Assembly (NCBI GenBank): GCA_030427205.1
Contig: JAUHXC010000003.1
Span: forward strand, 124,001-188,000
DNA: 64,000 nucleotides
Direction: 5' to 3'
From: a bacterium
GTDB taxonomy: Bacteria; Myxococcota_A; Bradymonadia; UBA7976; UBA1532
Part shown: piece by piece, positions 53,474-63,031 of the stretch
Position numbering within the stretch: position 1 is the first letter of the stretch
Layout: every line of letters starts with the position of its first letter
Position numbers and translations under genes: made by a program
The notes under the pieces: generated by a model
The model's database searches: none
Told to the model about the DNA's origin: nothing
What the model saw: the letters and a program-made list of their open reading frames with translations, nothing else

Positions 53474-54703
53474 ATGAACACATCGAAGCTCTTCCTCTCG
53501 GCGGCTGCGCTCGCCGTCGGCGCGGTCGCCATCGGCTGCGGCCCCTCGCGCCCCGTCTTCAAGGGCGACGGCTATCACGACGCCGATCGGGCCTATCAGA
53601 TCATCTCGGTGGACGGCAGCGGCGCGCTGCTCTCGCCGACGAAGTGGTCGCTGACGAACTACGAGAACGTCGGCGGACAGGTCGGGGCCCGCAAGGACAC
53701 CCCCGAGTACGCCGTCTGGCAGCGGTTCGACACCACCGGTGACGGCAGCTACGACACCGAGATGCGCCAGCCGCTCTACGACGTGCTGCTCGTCAGCCGC
53801 GAGGGCCCGGCGAAGATGTGGGTGCGCACCGAGCCGGTGGCCAAGGACAAGGCCGAGCTGGCCGTCGAGGCCCTCGCCCGGGCCTACGTCGAGATCGCCA
53901 CCAAGAGCGGCACCCTGCCCGCGGCGATGGGCAAGCCCTTCGCCCACGGCGGCACCGCCTGGGTCATGCGCGAGGTCTCGGCGATGTCGGCGACCCTCGA
54001 CGGGGCCGAGGCCTACGAGATCACCTTCGACTACGCGGCCGACGAGGCCGGCCTCGACGGCGACGGCGCCACCCGGGCCCAGGTCGTGCTCTCGCTGCCC
54101 GGCTTCACCACCAAGCTCGGCGACATGCACCGCAAGACGGCGCTCATCGCCACCTACACCAATACCGTCGCCGACTTCGACGCGAAGCTCGCCGACTTCC
54201 AGAACCTGCTCGGCCGGATCGCGCTCTTGACCCACGAAGAGCTGATCAAGGATCGCGCCAGCGAGCTCTTCGAGTGCCGCGGCACCAGCGACGAGATCGA
54301 GGTCAGCGTCAAGCTCGCCGACAACTTCACCGTCGACGAGGCCATCGACAAGAAGGAAGGCGAGGTCGTCGAGGACGCCGGGCGCACCTGCGCGTCGGTG
54401 ATCCTGTCGGACGCGCCCTTCCGCCGCATCGACCCCAAGTCGTTCTCGGTGCGGCTGACCCCGGGCCCGGTGCCGGTGCCCGCCGGCGGCTACATGCGCA
54501 ACGAGCCGGCCCCGCCTCCGCCTCCGCCGGCCCCCGCGGCGCCGGTCGAGGGTGCCGAGGGCGTCGAAGGCGCTGCGCCGGCGGACGGCGCCGCGCCCGC
54601 CGAGGGGGCCGCTGCCCCTGCGCCGGCCGGGGCCAAGACCAAGGCGCCCGCGCCGGCCGGGGCCAAGACCAAGGCCCCGCCGCCGCCCGAGCCCGCGCCG
54701 TAA
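53474..54703 (+). CDS. Lipoprotein of unknown function with Pro/Ala/Lys repeat tail
   Basis: 409 aa from ATG 53474; lipobox IGCG near residue 22. The mature region (about 30-335) is a mixed alpha/beta domain with two long helices (DKAELAVEALARAYVEIATK and ADFDAKLADFQNLLGRIALL) and two cysteines (FECRGTS; RTCASV). The tail is Pro/Ala-rich with a perfect duplication of APAGAKTKAP (54631-54680). Divergent from the PDZ operon. A strong terminator-like hairpin follows at 54744. Confidence 0.8.
   Translation: MNTSKLFLSAAALAVGAVAIGCGPSRPVFKGDGYHDADRAYQIISVDGSGALLSPTKWSLTNYENVGGQVGARKDTPEYAVWQRFDTTGDGSYDTEMRQPLYDVLLVSREGPAKMWVRTEPVAKDKAELAVEALARAYVEIATKSGTLPAAMGKPFAHGGTAWVMREVSAMSATLDGAEAYEITFDYAADEAGLDGDGATRAQVVLSLPGFTTKLGDMHRKTALIATYTNTVADFDAKLADFQNLLGRIALLTHEELIKDRASELFECRGTSDEIEVSVKLADNFTVDEAIDKKEGEVVEDAGRTCASVILSDAPFRRIDPKSFSVRLTPGPVPVPAGGYMRNEPAPPPPPPAPAAPVEGAEGVEGAAPADGAAPAEGAAAPAPAGAKTKAPAPAGAKTKAPPPPEPAP
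54631..54690 (+). repeat. 30-bp direct duplication in lipoprotein tail
   Basis: Two identical copies of GCGCCGGCCGGGGCCAAGAC followed by CAAGGC encode APAGAKTKAP. Identity at all bases shows a recent duplication. Confidence 0.7.
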
Positions 54704-54743
54704 AGGCACACGAGGCACGCGCCGGTCTCCGGCTGCAGACGAC

Positions 54744-54767
54744 GAAGGCGCCCCGCGGGGCGCCTTC
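54744..54767. terminator. Strong intrinsic terminator-like hairpin
   Basis: GAAGGCGCCCC and GGGGCGCCTTC form a perfect 11-bp stem around GC, followed on the plus strand by GGTCTTTCG. It lies between the lipoprotein stop (54703) and the convergent crotonase gene (54789) and can serve both. Confidence 0.8.
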
Positions 54768-54788
54768 GGTCTTTCGAAGCGCCGCGGT

Positions 54789-55589
54789 TCAGTCGGGCAG
54801 CGAGCCGGTCTCGCCGCGGGCCTTGCGCCGGGCCTGGCTGGCCCAGAAGGCGTCGACCCGATCCCAGTGATCGCGATGGGCCCAGACCGGGCCGAGGCGC
54901 TCGGCCTCCATGCGGCCGTGCGCGTCCCGATCGAGCCCCGCCGCGGCGACCAGCGCCTTGGTGGTGGCCACCGCGCCCGGCGCGCCGGCGGCGATGCGCT
55001 CGGCGAGCGAGACGGCGTGCTCGACGACCGAGGCCCCCGGGGGCGCGATGGCGTTGGCCAGCCCGATGCTCAGGGCTTCCTCGGCGCCGACATCGCGGCC
55101 GGTCCACAGCAGCGACAGCGCGCGCCCGTGCCCCACCAGCCGGGTGAGGCGGCGGGCGCCGCCCCAGGCGGTCGTCACGCCGAAGCGGTTGTGGCGCAGG
55201 GCGATCACCGCGTCGGCGCCCATGACCCGCAGATCGCAGGCCAGCGCCACCTCGGCTCCGCCGCCGAAGGCGAAGCGCTCCACCGCGGCGATGACCGGCA
55301 CCGGCAGGTCTTCCAGCCGGGCCAGCACACCCTGCATGCGGCTGGCCATCGCGATGCCGTCTTCGGCGGTGCGGGCGTGATCGAGATCGCGCAGGTCGCC
55401 GCCGGCGATGAACCGCCCGCGGCCGCCGGCGAGCACGACGCCGCGCAGCTCGCGATCAGCGGCCAGCTGCGCGATGGCCTGCTCGAGCTCGACCATCGTA
55501 TGGCGCGCGATCGCGTTGAGCGCCTTCGGTCGGTCGACGATCAGCAGCGCCAGCGCGCCCCGTCGCTCGATCCGGACCCCGTCGGTCAT
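54789..55589 (-). CDS. Enoyl-CoA hydratase/isomerase (crotonase) family protein
   Basis: 266 aa. ATG 55589 overlaps the upstream stop (ATGA). Crotonase features: the CoA and oxyanion-hole segment RFIAGGDLRDL, and AFGGGAEVALACDLRV with the first active-site Glu. At the second position, where hydratases have PE in FGxPEI, this protein has RFGVTTAWGGARRLTRLVG with no Glu. The hydration reaction is therefore doubtful; an isomerase, decarboxylase or thioesterase-like activity is as likely. It is last in an operon with a HEAT-repeat lipoprotein and an unknown protein. Confidence 0.87.
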   Translation of the reverse strand: MTDGVRIERRGALALLIVDRPKALNAIARHTMVELEQAIAQLAADRELRGVVLAGGRGRFIAGGDLRDLDHARTAEDGIAMASRMQGVLARLEDLPVPVIAAVERFAFGGGAEVALACDLRVMGADAVIALRHNRFGVTTAWGGARRLTRLVGHGRALSLLWTGRDVGAEEALSIGLANAIAPPGASVVEHAVSLAERIAAGAPGAVATTKALVAAAGLDRDAHGRMEAERLGPVWAHRDHWDRVDAFWASQARRKARGETGSLPD

Positions 55590-56572
55590 CGGTGATGCTC
55601 CAGGCGCAACCGGGCCTGCTCGACGAGCAGCCGGACGTCGGCGTCGTCGTGATGGGCCAGGATCGCGAAGAAGTCGCCCACCCGCGCCCCGCCGACCACG
55701 CTCAAGGCGTCGACGACCGCCCGCAAGAGCTCCCGATCGCGGGGGTTGGCCAGCGCGATCAGCGCCTCGGCGGCGCGGTCATCGCCGATCTCGGCCAGCG
55801 CGCCGATCATGCGCAGCTGGGCGTTGCGGTCGGGCTCCTTCTGCACCTGCTCGGCGAGCACCGGCACCGCCGCGGGGGCGCGCAGCATGCCCAGCCGCTC
55901 GGCGGCGGCCCGGCGGACGAGCGGATCATCGTGCCCGAGCGCCGCGATCAGGGCCGCCTCGTCGCGGCCGAGGGTCTCGACCTGCACCGCCACCTGGCGG
56001 GCGGCGTCGGCTGCGGCGGCGTCGACGCCGGCCTCGAGGGCGGCGGTGAACGCGGCGGCGTCGCCGGTGAACGGCGCGGTGTGCTCGCCCTCGGCGAACG
56101 CGTACATATTCGGCGAGCGGTCGGGCGGGCGCAGCGCGAGCTCGACGGTCCACACCGCCTTGATATCGCCGGGGCCGATGTCGGCGGCGATGCCCGCCTC
56201 GCCGACCCGGCCGTAGACCACTCGCCCGTCGACCTCCACCGTCCAATGACCGCGGGGCAGGCCGGCCCGATCGCGGGCGGTGCGCCATGCATCCCAGATG
56301 CCCGCCGGCCCCGGGCGCTGCACGTCGAGGCCGGCGGTGACCAGGGCCTCGCCGAGCGCGGCGGCCAGCGCCGGGCCATGCAGCGTCACCGGCCGGGCCT
56401 GCTCGGGCGTCGCGTCGGCGACCCGCAAGCGCACGATCTGCGCGGTCTCCGGTTCGGTGGTGGGCGGCGGCGGCGGCTCGCTGCAGGCCCAGAGCGTCGT
56501 GGCCAGCGCGACAGCCAGCAGTCGGGCGGCCGGGGGCCGGGTCGTGGGCGATGGCGGTGCGGGTCTCGGCAT
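55586..56572 (-). CDS. Lipoprotein with HEAT repeats
   Basis: 328 aa from ATG 56572, 8 bp after the previous stop. The signal ends in a LWAC lipobox (about residue 30), followed by a Pro-rich linker. Residues about 40-190 form a beta-rich region (HWTVEVDGRVVYGRVGEA). The C-terminal half has HEAT-like helix pairs (LVRRAAAERLGMLRAPAAV, QLRMIGALAEIGDDRAAEAL, ELLRAVVDALSVVGGARV). Membrane-anchored scaffold in the envelope. Its stop is coupled to the crotonase start. Confidence 0.8.
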   Translation of the reverse strand: MPRPAPPSPTTRPPAARLLAVALATTLWACSEPPPPPTTEPETAQIVRLRVADATPEQARPVTLHGPALAAALGEALVTAGLDVQRPGPAGIWDAWRTARDRAGLPRGHWTVEVDGRVVYGRVGEAGIAADIGPGDIKAVWTVELALRPPDRSPNMYAFAEGEHTAPFTGDAAAFTAALEAGVDAAAADAARQVAVQVETLGRDEAALIAALGHDDPLVRRAAAERLGMLRAPAAVPVLAEQVQKEPDRNAQLRMIGALAEIGDDRAAEALIALANPRDRELLRAVVDALSVVGGARVGDFFAILAHHDDADVRLLVEQARLRLEHHR

Positions 56573-56580
56573 GGGGGCAG

Positions 56581-57936
56581 TCAGGGCATGGCCTCCGCGG
56601 CGCTGTCAGCCCAGGTGGGATACCCGTGGGCCCGGAACAGTCGCTCCGCCGACTGGAACTCGAGGGTCGCGGTGGCCGGATCGAGCGGCGCGGTGAACTC
56701 GCCGCGGGCGAGGCGGGCCCGGGCCGCATAGAACGGCGCGTGCAGCCGCGGGGCCAGCGCCTCCAGCGCCTGCAGGCGCAGTTTGGCTTCGCTGCGGCGG
56801 TCGCGGTAGACGGCGATCTGCACCTGCTTCTCGAGCGCGTCGAAGACCAGCTCGGGCAGCCCGCCGACGCTCGCGGCGGCGACGACGCGGGCCAGCCCGG
56901 TGACGCAGCCTTCGAGGTCGCCGTCGACCGCCGCCATCGCCGCCAGCCCCTCTTGGGCGTGGGCCACCAGCCACGGCTCGAGGCGGTGCACCTCGGCCTG
57001 CAAGCGTTGCCCGACCTTCGCGTCGGCCTCGCCCCGCAAGACCTGCCGCAGATCGGCGAGCAGCCCCGGCGGCAGCGGCGCGTCGACCGCCAGCCGGGAC
57101 TCATCGTCGGCCAGCCGCGCGATCAGCCGGGTCCGGGTCTGCTCGTCGAGGGTCGCCGCGCCCTCGCGCAGCGCCGCGGTCGCGGCGACCGGCCCGGCCT
57201 GATCGGCGGTGAACGGCAGCGCCCTCGGCGCCGCGCCCGCCCGCCACAGGCTGTAGAGCCGCTGGCGCTCGGGGTGCATCACCCGGCCCACGAGCGAGGG
57301 GGCGTAGCCGCTGCGCGCCAGCCGGTCGACGTCGAGCAGGCTCGGCATATGGCCCGGGGTCATCGCGTGGTGATAGATGCGCTCGGCGGTGTGCTCGGCG
57401 CCGCGCCAGCGGGCGAGCAACGCCGGGTCGAGCGGCGCGGCCTTCGACTCGGCGGCGTGCCCGTCGATGATCAGGCAGCGGCGGCCGATGCGGGCGGCGA
57501 GCCCCGGCGCGTGGGTGTAGAGGGCGCCGAGGGCCTCGAGGCTGTCGATCACCAGCGCGACCCAGGTGGCGGTGCGGTCGATCAGGCCCGCCCGACCGTC
57601 GAGGGCTTCGAAGAGCGCCGGCTGCGCCGGGTCGAGCCCGTCGACGACGAAGAGCGTGCGGTTGAAGTGCGTGCCCTGGTGGTCGTGGATGCGCGGATGC
57701 ACCGGTCGATCGAGGCGAGCGGGGGTGTGCACCACCTCGATGTTGTCGATGCCGACGCTCTCGACGAAGCTGGCCGCCGCGCGCCGACCCGAGCACAACA
57801 CCAGCCCCAGCCGGGCGTTGGCGCCGGCCCGGTCGAGCCAGCCGGCGAAGCCGGTCAGGTGGAAGTCGAAGGCCCGTCCGTAGCCGTCGGGCACCGGTTG
57901 CGGCCAGGGGGAGCGCAGCAGCAGGGGGTCTCGCAA
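56581..57936 (-). CDS. Protein of unknown function, possible ATPase-like fold
   Basis: 451 aa from TTG 57936, which is 6 bases after GGAGG; the frame is open further upstream but lacks a ribosome site there. The N-terminal half (about 1-190) has alternating hydrophobic beta-like strands (ARLGLVLCSGRRAAASF, FNRTLFVVDGLD, TWVALVIDSLEAL, RCLIIDGHAAES) that resemble an AAA/STAND core, but no Walker A sequence is visible. The C-terminal half is helical, TPR-like (RLQAEVHRLEPWLVAHAQEG, KQVQIAVYRDRRSEAKLRLQ). Cytosolic; first gene of the operon with the HEAT lipoprotein and crotonase. Confidence 0.72.
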   Translation of the reverse strand: MRDPLLLRSPWPQPVPDGYGRAFDFHLTGFAGWLDRAGANARLGLVLCSGRRAAASFVESVGIDNIEVVHTPARLDRPVHPRIHDHQGTHFNRTLFVVDGLDPAQPALFEALDGRAGLIDRTATWVALVIDSLEALGALYTHAPGLAARIGRRCLIIDGHAAESKAAPLDPALLARWRGAEHTAERIYHHAMTPGHMPSLLDVDRLARSGYAPSLVGRVMHPERQRLYSLWRAGAAPRALPFTADQAGPVAATAALREGAATLDEQTRTRLIARLADDESRLAVDAPLPPGLLADLRQVLRGEADAKVGQRLQAEVHRLEPWLVAHAQEGLAAMAAVDGDLEGCVTGLARVVAAASVGGLPELVFDALEKQVQIAVYRDRRSEAKLRLQALEALAPRLHAPFYAARARLARGEFTAPLDPATATLEFQSAERLFRAHGYPTWADSAAEAMP

Positions 57937-58037
57937 AGGGGGCCTCCACCTCGACCTCTTGTTGGGCCTGTGGTACCAGATCGATGTCGGGGGGCAAAGG
58001 TCGCCGTGCCCCCGCGCCATCGAGGATGGAGAACCCG

Positions 58038-58580
58038 ATGCGTCCACTGACCCTGCTCGCTGCGTTCGTCGCCGTCTGTCTGTCCGCCAGCGCCATGGCC
58101 CAGGAGCCGACCAAGGTCGCCGACAAGCGGGACGGGCCCTACCTCGGCGTCCAGCCCGGCATGAAGGACATGGCCCCCGGCAAGGGGGACGTCAAGAGCA
58201 AGGGCGCCATCCGGTTCGTGACCTGGGTCGGCTTCCAGATGGCCGGGCAGGGGGGCCGGGTGTTCATCCAGAGCACCGAGCCGCCCGAGTACGCCATCGT
58301 GCCCGGCGAACCCGACGAGGTGGTGCTCGAGCTGCAGAACAGCCGGCTGCACAGCAGCAACGACGGCCGCCCGCTCGATACCGGCTGGTTCCCCACCGCC
58401 GTACGCTCGGTCGACGCCACCCGGCTCAAGGGCAACAAGGTGCAGGTGCGCATCAAGCTGCGCGAGATCGTCGGCTACGACCTGCGCCAGGAAGGCAACT
58501 ACCTCTTCCTCGACTTCCGTCCGCCCACCGCGCCCATCGAGCCGCCCAAGCTCGCGACGCCCGACGCCCCCGCCGAGTAG
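58038..58580 (+). CDS. AMIN-domain exported protein
   Basis: 180 aa from ATG 58038 (GGAG 6 bases upstream); signal peptide ends in ASAMAQ. Residues about 50-165 form an AMIN-like beta domain (IRFVTWVGFQMAGQGGRVFI, EVVLELQNSRL, TRLKGNKVQVRIKLRE, YLFLDFRPPTAP), the type found at the N-terminus of PilQ secretins and in amidase regulators, which bind peptidoglycan or pilus machinery. No secretin domain follows, so this is a stand-alone AMIN protein. Confidence 0.82.
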   Translation: MRPLTLLAAFVAVCLSASAMAQEPTKVADKRDGPYLGVQPGMKDMAPGKGDVKSKGAIRFVTWVGFQMAGQGGRVFIQSTEPPEYAIVPGEPDEVVLELQNSRLHSSNDGRPLDTGWFPTAVRSVDATRLKGNKVQVRIKLREIVGYDLRQEGNYLFLDFRPPTAPIEPPKLATPDAPAE

Positions 58581-58667
58581 CGCTACATCGGCCGTCGAGC
58601 GCCCCGTACCGCCGTATGCGGCAGGGGGAGACCCGGCCCGCTTCGACCCGACCCGAGAGGAGATCCC

Positions 58668-60332
58668 ATGCGCTTCGTGTGGTGGGCCCCGTGCGCCCGG
58701 ACCGCGATCGTTCCGTTCTTGATGCTGGCCCTCGCCGCCGTCGGCTGTGAGCAGCAGGGCAGCGACGACGACGAGCAGCCGACCCCCGACGCCGAGACCG
58801 TCGATGGCGAGGTCGTCGCCGACGCCGCGGTCGTCGACGCCCAGCCGGTGCCCGACGCCGCGCCGGCGCCCGACGCCGCGCCGGCCGACCCGTGCCCCGC
58901 CGCCTGCGAACGGCTCGCGCTGTGCGCGATCGACAGCTGCGAATCCATCGGCGCCGACGACGGCCCGGCCATCGAGGAGGCCTGCGGCGTGTTGTGCGCC
59001 GAGACCCCGACGGTGGCCAGCGTGCTCAACGGCGCCGACTGCGCGACGGCCGTCGAGTTCGGCACCGACCGCCTGCCCGACCTCTTCGTCGGCGACTGCG
59101 GCATGATGAGTATCGAGCCCGACCCGCTGCCGAACGACATCCCCTGCCCCTGGGAATGCCAGGACGGCGAGCAGTGCCTCGGCGGCTACTGCGTGCGCGA
59201 CGACGGCAGCTGCGACACCGACTACCACTGCCGGCCCGACCGCGAGGTCTGTGGCGCCGACGGGCGGTGCGAGCCGGCGCAGTTCGCGCCCTGCCGCGGC
59301 ATCAACGACTGCGCCGAGGGCTTCGAGTGCCGCTACTTCGACCCCGATCCGTTCGCCAATGGCACCTGCATCCGCCCCTGCGCCGGCAACCCCGACTGCC
59401 CCTTCGGCGAGGAGTGCAACGTCGCCTTCGGCAACCTGTGCTACCCCGCGATCTGCGGTCGGGGTACGGGCAACGGCACGCTCTACGCAGACTGCGCGGT
59501 GGGCCCCAACCCGGGCACCTGCTACCCGCTGACGGTGGGTCAGGCCCAGCAGGGCCAGCCCGGCTTCTGCATCGAGGGCGGCACCGCCGAGGTCGGCGCG
59601 CCGTGCGACAATCAGGCCGAAGAGCGCAACCCGGAGAGCGCCGCGCTGCGCTGCGTGCCCGGCGCGGTCTGCTTCGGCGACCCCGACGACCCGCGCAACC
59701 CCTACGACATGGAGAATCAGACCGGCGAGTGCACCCGCCTGTGCGATCCGCGCAGCCCGGACGACACCTGCGTCGAGGGCGAGATCTGCCTCGACTTCAG
59801 CACGCCCGACGACCCGGCCACCCAGTTCAACGAGCAGAATTTCATCGGCGCCTGCTACCGCACCGACTGCGACGCGCTCGACCCCGAGGCGTGCCCCGAA
59901 GAGGGTCAGGCGTGTCGCGTCCTCAGCGCAGCCAATCGCGAAGGGCGGTGCCAGCCCGCGGGGCAGGTGGCGGTCGGTGAGCCGTGCTCCGAGGAGATGC
60001 CGTGCGCCGGCACCGCGATCTGCGGCGGAAACAACCGGGCGATGCAGGTGTGCGTGGCGATGTGCGACCCCGAGGCCGAGGACCCGTGCCCCGACGACCC
60101 GGAGCAGTCCTGCTACACCGAAGAGGCCTGGAACGTGGGCTTCTGCATCTACCCCGCGCCCGGCGAAGAGCCGGAGCCGGAGCCGGAGCCGCAGCCCGAA
60201 CCGGAGCCGCAGCCCGAACCCGAGCCGCAGCCGGAGCCCGAGCCGGAGGCCGACATGGGCCCGCCCGAGCCTGAGCCCGAGCCGCAGCCCGAGCCCGAGC
60301 CGCAGCCCGACATGGGCCCCCCGGGCATGTAG
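58668..60332 (+). CDS. Cys-rich lipoprotein with Glu-Pro repeat tail
   Basis: 554 aa. GAGGAG lies 5 bases before ATG 58668; the lipobox is AAVGC at about residue 27. A PDA-rich N-terminal linker precedes a long Cys-rich region (about 75-505) with EGF-like spacing ([60 protein letters not shown]). The last 50 residues are EPEPEPQ repeats ending in DMGPPGM. It lacks a MYXO-CTERM end and is anchored by lipid instead. Likely surface-exposed and disulfide-rich; binding partner unknown. Confidence 0.85.
   Translation: MRFVWWAPCARTAIVPFLMLALAAVGCEQQGSDDDEQPTPDAETVDGEVVADAAVVDAQPVPDAAPAPDAAPADPCPAACERLALCAIDSCESIGADDGPAIEEACGVLCAETPTVASVLNGADCATAVEFGTDRLPDLFVGDCGMMSIEPDPLPNDIPCPWECQDGEQCLGGYCVRDDGSCDTDYHCRPDREVCGADGRCEPAQFAPCRGINDCAEGFECRYFDPDPFANGTCIRPCAGNPDCPFGEECNVAFGNLCYPAICGRGTGNGTLYADCAVGPNPGTCYPLTVGQAQQGQPGFCIEGGTAEVGAPCDNQAEERNPESAALRCVPGAVCFGDPDDPRNPYDMENQTGECTRLCDPRSPDDTCVEGEICLDFSTPDDPATQFNEQNFIGACYRTDCDALDPEACPEEGQACRVLSAANREGRCQPAGQVAVGEPCSEEMPCAGTAICGGNNRAMQVCVAMCDPEAEDPCPDDPEQSCYTEEAWNVGFCIYPAPGEEPEPEPEPQPEPEPQPEPEPQPEPEPEADMGPPEPEPEPQPEPEPQPDMGPPGM
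60169..60325 (+). repeat. Glu-Pro coding repeat at the lipoprotein C-terminus
   Basis: About 14 copies of GAGCC(G/C)GAGCC-type units encode EP dipeptides. The high purine content also opens a very long reading frame on the opposite strand that is not a gene. Confidence 0.75.
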
Positions 60333-60421
60333 TCGGCGCTCGATGCCCACAGAGCCATCTGGGCGCCCGCTGCGGCCCGATCGGCGCTGTGCCTGCCAAT
60401 GCAGCGGGGCGCACCGAACGG

Positions 60422-60471
60422 GCCGTAGACGGGCCGCTGGGGGCCACGCCGGGCATTCGGCGGTCTACGGC
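60422..60471. other. Long-range inverted repeat between convergent genes
   Basis: GCCGTAGAC and GTCTACGGC, perfect 9-bp arms, are separated by 32 GC-rich bases. The repeat lies between the Cys-rich lipoprotein stop (60332) and the beta-barrel stop (60475), with the right arm ending just before the latter. It may act as a cruciform-type bidirectional terminator. Confidence 0.4.
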
Positions 60472-60474
60472 GCG

Positions 60475-61041
60475 CTAGAGGTTGAAGCCGAAGCGCAGCG
60501 CCGGCGAGGCGAGCCAGCGGCCCCACAGCATGCGCACCTTGCTCGGATCGTGGGCGTCGAAGTAATCCACCCGCCCGAGCAGCTCGAGGTGCAGCCCCTT
60601 CGTATCGTCGCCCCAGCGCCAGCCGACGCCGAGCTCGGCAGCCCAGCCCTCGGCCGGCGTGCGGCCCGGTGGGTAGCTGTCCTCAGAGAAGAGCCCGCTG
60701 CCGGCGATCGTGCGCACCGGGCCGAAGAGCAGGTAGACGTCGGCCCCTTCGTGGGTCACCGGATCGTCCGGTGAGAAGACCCAGTGGGCGTTGACCCGAG
60801 CGTCGATCCGGGCCGAGACGATGTAGGTCAAGTTGACCCCCGCGCCCACGTGCAGCCGCCAGGCCTCCGACAGGTCGATGTCGATACCGAGCCGCACGAG
60901 ATCACCCAGCCCGAAACCCATGAAAGGGCGCCACGCCGGAGGCGCAGGCGCGGCGGCCGGCGCCGGCTCGATCGGTGGCTCGAGGGCGACGGCCGGAGCC
61001 GGTAGACAGAGCGCGAGCCCGAACACCAACAGAGATCTCAT
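60475..61041 (-). CDS. Outer-membrane beta-barrel candidate
   Basis: 188 aa from ATG 61041; signal peptide (SLLVFGLALCLPAPAVA). A short Pro/Ala linker precedes a beta-strand-rich region (WRLHVGAGVNLTYIVSARIDA, VYLLFGPVRTIAG, WAAELGVGWRWGDD) that ends in aromatic FGFNL, a typical terminal strand for BAM-assembled barrels. Gene stands alone between convergent and tandem neighbours; no substrate can be suggested. Confidence 0.75.
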   Translation of the reverse strand: MRSLLVFGLALCLPAPAVALEPPIEPAPAAAPAPPAWRPFMGFGLGDLVRLGIDIDLSEAWRLHVGAGVNLTYIVSARIDARVNAHWVFSPDDPVTHEGADVYLLFGPVRTIAGSGLFSEDSYPPGRTPAEGWAAELGVGWRWGDDTKGLHLELLGRVDYFDAHDPSKVRMLWGRWLASPALRFGFNL

Positions 61042-61143
61042 GGGGACACCCCGAAGCCCGATCCATGCCATGGATGGACGTTATCAGGGGATGGGCGAGC
61101 GAAGCCAGCCGAGGGCGGCGTCGGGCGGATCAGCGCCCGCGGT

Positions 61144-62763
<1,620 letters not shown>

Positions 62764-62863
62764 CTCGGGAGACTCCATCGGCCGGGCGGGGGGGTCGAAA
62801 AGCGGCGCACCATACCAGAGTGCCCCGCGGCGTCACAAGGCGCGCCGGCCTGCCGAAGGTCTG

Positions 62864-62882
62864 CAACTGCTTGATACAGTTG
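62864..62882. promoter_or_regulatory. AT-rich inverted repeat upstream of the ABC-F gene
   Basis: CAACTG-CTTGATA-CAGTTG, a 6-bp palindromic arm pair with 7-base loop, lies in the AT-richest part of the divergent gap between ABC-F and nhaA, about 100 bp from the ABC-F start. Possible operator. Confidence 0.35.
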
Positions 62883-62903
62883 GGTCTGAAAATGCCGTCG
62901 AAA

Positions 62904-62932
62904 TTGGAATTCGGGGCACAGAAATTTAGGCA
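62904..62932 (+). promoter_or_regulatory. Weak sigma-70-like promoter for nhaA
   Basis: TTGGAA, 17-base spacer, TAGGCA, then the nhaA start about 100 bp downstream. Matches to consensus are weak, but this is the best-spaced pair in the gap. Confidence 0.25.
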
Positions 62933-63031
62933 CCCGCCGCCCGAGACCGTATGCTCGTCGGGTCGTGAGGGCGGACACGGCGCGCCCGCGCCCGATCCGT
63001 GCTTCACTCCAACCGTCAGCAGAGGGGGAGC

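Noticed and set aside
52745..54718. 657-codon minus-strand frame covering the lipoprotein at 53474-54703
   Set aside because: Only its last 151 codons, from ATG 53200, form a credible gene with signal peptide and PDZ domain; the rest is shadow of the plus-strand lipoprotein.
57855..60350. 831-codon minus-strand frame opposite the Cys-rich lipoprotein
   Set aside because: Gly/Leu/Arg low-complexity sequence produced by the complement of Glu-Pro repeats and Cys/Asp codons; the plus strand has a ribosome site, lipobox and ordered Cys pattern.
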